The notes under the pieces: model-generated
Database searches by the model: none
What the model saw: the letters and a program-made list of their open reading frames with translations, nothing else
What the model was told of the DNA's origin: nothing
Part shown: positions 62,185-64,000 of the stretch, piece by piece
How the letters are laid out: the number at the start of each line of letters is the position of its first letter
Numbering within the stretch: the stretch's first letter is position 1
Made by a program: the position numbers and the translations under genes
DNA from: Acanthosoma haemorrhoidale
Lineage: Eukaryota > Arthropoda > Insecta > Hemiptera > Acanthosomatidae
Length of the DNA: 64,000 bases
Assembly (NCBI GenBank): GCA_930367205.1
Contig: OV884012.1
Span: forward strand, 53,713,239 to 53,777,238
Direction: 5' to 3'

Positions 62185-62516
62185 ATCATTATTTAATATT
62201 TTCATTTGCCTAAATGGTTTATGTATTTATGTCAATACGGAACCTTGATCTACAATTGAAATATTTTTATAGTAATTTTTTTTTTTTATCGGAAGAATGT
62301 ACGAAAACGAAAGGCTACATTTTTGTTTTTTACGCAGAACTTTGAATAAAAACATGTTTCTTGTGATCAACATTGACGCAGATTGGTTATTTAGAGATTT
62401 TAATTATTCGTCATCACTATTAGAACTCTATAGAACTTCCAATCCGAGCGAACTTTTCTATTACTTTTTTTTTCGGCCAAAAAAGCGGCTGGATCGACTC
62501 CTAATACTCCATCTCT

Positions 62517-62710
62517 TGTGAGACGGAACAAAAGAGTCGCTCCTTCTCCAGGCTTTCGGAATAATTACAGGGCCTTCTCTTCCCCGGGGACTGTTACTGT
62601 TGGGTCCCCCAAGTATGGCGGGAAGGCGCACTTGAAAGTGTCCCGGTTTCGAGTGGAAATCCCTCCGGGCGACATTTCATTCCGAACCTTTCGTATTTTC
62701 TTTTTTTTTT
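62517..62710 (+). other. GC-richer block with unrecognised frame
   Basis: The frame from 62518 reads a basic, Pro/Gly-rich peptide (RRNKRVAPSPGFRNNYRAF) before running into a T tract at 62700. It has no known domain, and the strand is opposite to the Kal1-like gene. It could be a short exon, a regulatory island or chance. Confidence 0.2.
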
Positions 62711-64000
62711 TTTTTTTTAATACTTGCTTGTTTTCATTTCCCTTTTTATTTATTCTTCGCTCTTGTGAAAGGTCGGCACAAAGTTTACTCCAACGTCAAG
62801 CTAAGATCTCGAATGTAATCATTAAAAAAAATACAGGAGAGGTTCGATCGTAATATAAATTTGTATCTTCCGTTGTTATAATTTTTTTTTAATAACGGGC
62901 TGAATACAAATAAAAACTTTTGAAAAATAGACAACAGAAAAAACCCATAAAAAAATTATAAAACAAATACATATCGGTAAAAGTATGAAATCCTGTAAAT
63001 TATACGGAATACACACAATCATTGTATATTTGTTCTTAAATCTAATTATATATATATTATATTTTCTAAATTGAAGTACTTGATGATGCCCGAACAGGCG
63101 TTGACTGTTAAATAATACATTGGAGAGGAGTTCACTCGAGATACTTCTATTAAAAACTTCTCAGGTTAAATGTTAAAAAGAAATGTATATTTTCAATGTC
63201 GATGTGATGTAAACATGACACCATCTCTTCGTTTAAACTAAGTTAGGCATGTAAATAAGTCTTTACTTTACAGAAGAGCTATGGGTATTGAACACATTTA
63301 GTTTTGTATCAATAAGGAATAAAAACAGATTGTTTCAAAATTAATTAACCAATTAATTCAAAAATTAAATTGTTTAGGCCATTAATTTTTCACTCATTCT
63401 GTACTTTATTATATATACACAGATAATAATTATCAGTTGTATATAATCCCACTAGTGGTAATAACTATAAAATTATTAATTAGTGAAGAATAAAAAGCAT
63501 CAATATTTTAAAATCCCGAAAAATAATTAAAACACGTAAGAGGAAACAGAGAATCAATTAAAATCAACTTGTTGCTATGGCTACTAAACAATTCCACCAA
63601 CTCTCATTATAAATGTAAGTATGGAAACGTGTTTTCATTAGCCGGCTAAATGAGGGATTTTGTTAGAGACAGGTTTGCGACATGTCCATTATTTAATTAC
63701 GGGTTCAGAACATTAACTCGAAATATAAAATTTGTCACTTTGCCCGGTAAACGAGGTATTATCACAACGTACAAGGAAATGTCAAAACCAATTTTATCTA
63801 ATTTAACATGGAAAATATTATATGCAGTCGAGCTTTCATCCGAGGTGTGAGTGGATTACCTCCCGGTTTAATTTGTAAACTAAAATACATATACGAAATG
63901 CTGTTATGATTTAATAACGAATACTGATAAAAAATAATAAAAAAAAATAAGGTGAAAGACCAGAGTGAAATGTTCATAAAGCAGTTAGAGAGGTGAAGAG

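Noticed and set aside
62108..62190. CRISPR-like array
   Set aside because: The three units are directly adjacent with no spacers, in a eukaryotic context. It is a plain tandem repeat.

Overview
This is a eukaryotic, AT-rich, intron- and repeat-dominated window. Its split gene has GT-AG introns and an anosmin-1-like protein. It also holds Jockey-type non-LTR retrotransposons and a decayed protein family I know from arthropod genomes. Together these point to an insect, quite possibly hemipteran (inference; no species call). I see no bacterial-style operon, CRISPR array, rRNA or intact tRNA.

One protein-coding gene can be reconstructed. It lies on the minus strand, and its last four coding exons are 57315-56869, 56334-56107, 28189-27934 and 23898-23828. 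All four join in frame (phases 0, 0, 1) with GT-AG boundaries and give 333 residues ending at a TGA. The protein resembles anosmin-1 (Kal1): a cysteine pair at the end of a WAP-like module, two fibronectin type III domains, one transmembrane helix, a basic stop-transfer and a short cytoplasmic tail. The 5' exons, including the rest of the WAP module, were not found and probably lie beyond 64000. The last coding exon is only 71 bases and was found by acceptor quality and reading phase. The gene covers about 33.5 kb of the window, 27.9 kb of it in one intron.

Layout: 1-20485 is gene-poor sequence downstream of the gene. It holds an A-tailed element at 5.9 kb, LINE 3' ends at 6.3, 10.6 and 17.0 kb, a pseudogene at 8.9-9.9 kb, and an inverted-repeat DNA element at 12.9-14.5 kb with a second insertion inside one arm. 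At 20.5-21.4 kb sits the longest LINE copy, keeping the C-terminus of its reverse transcriptase ORF and a 13-bp target duplication. The Kal1-like 3' end starts at 23.9 kb. The 28.2-56.1 kb intron holds more LINE ends, a 0.2-kb direct repeat, tRNA-like fragments and several GC-richer islands with clustered transcription-factor-like motifs. These include three CACCTG E-boxes at an exact 11-bp period and an inverted pair of POU octamers beside a SOX-like site. From 57.3 to 64 kb is further intron or upstream sequence with a 20-bp tandem repeat.

I found no clear novel multi-gene system. The most useful results are the reconstructed membrane-anchored anosmin-like 3' gene half, the nested mobile elements with their duplications, the pseudogene, and the candidate intronic enhancers.
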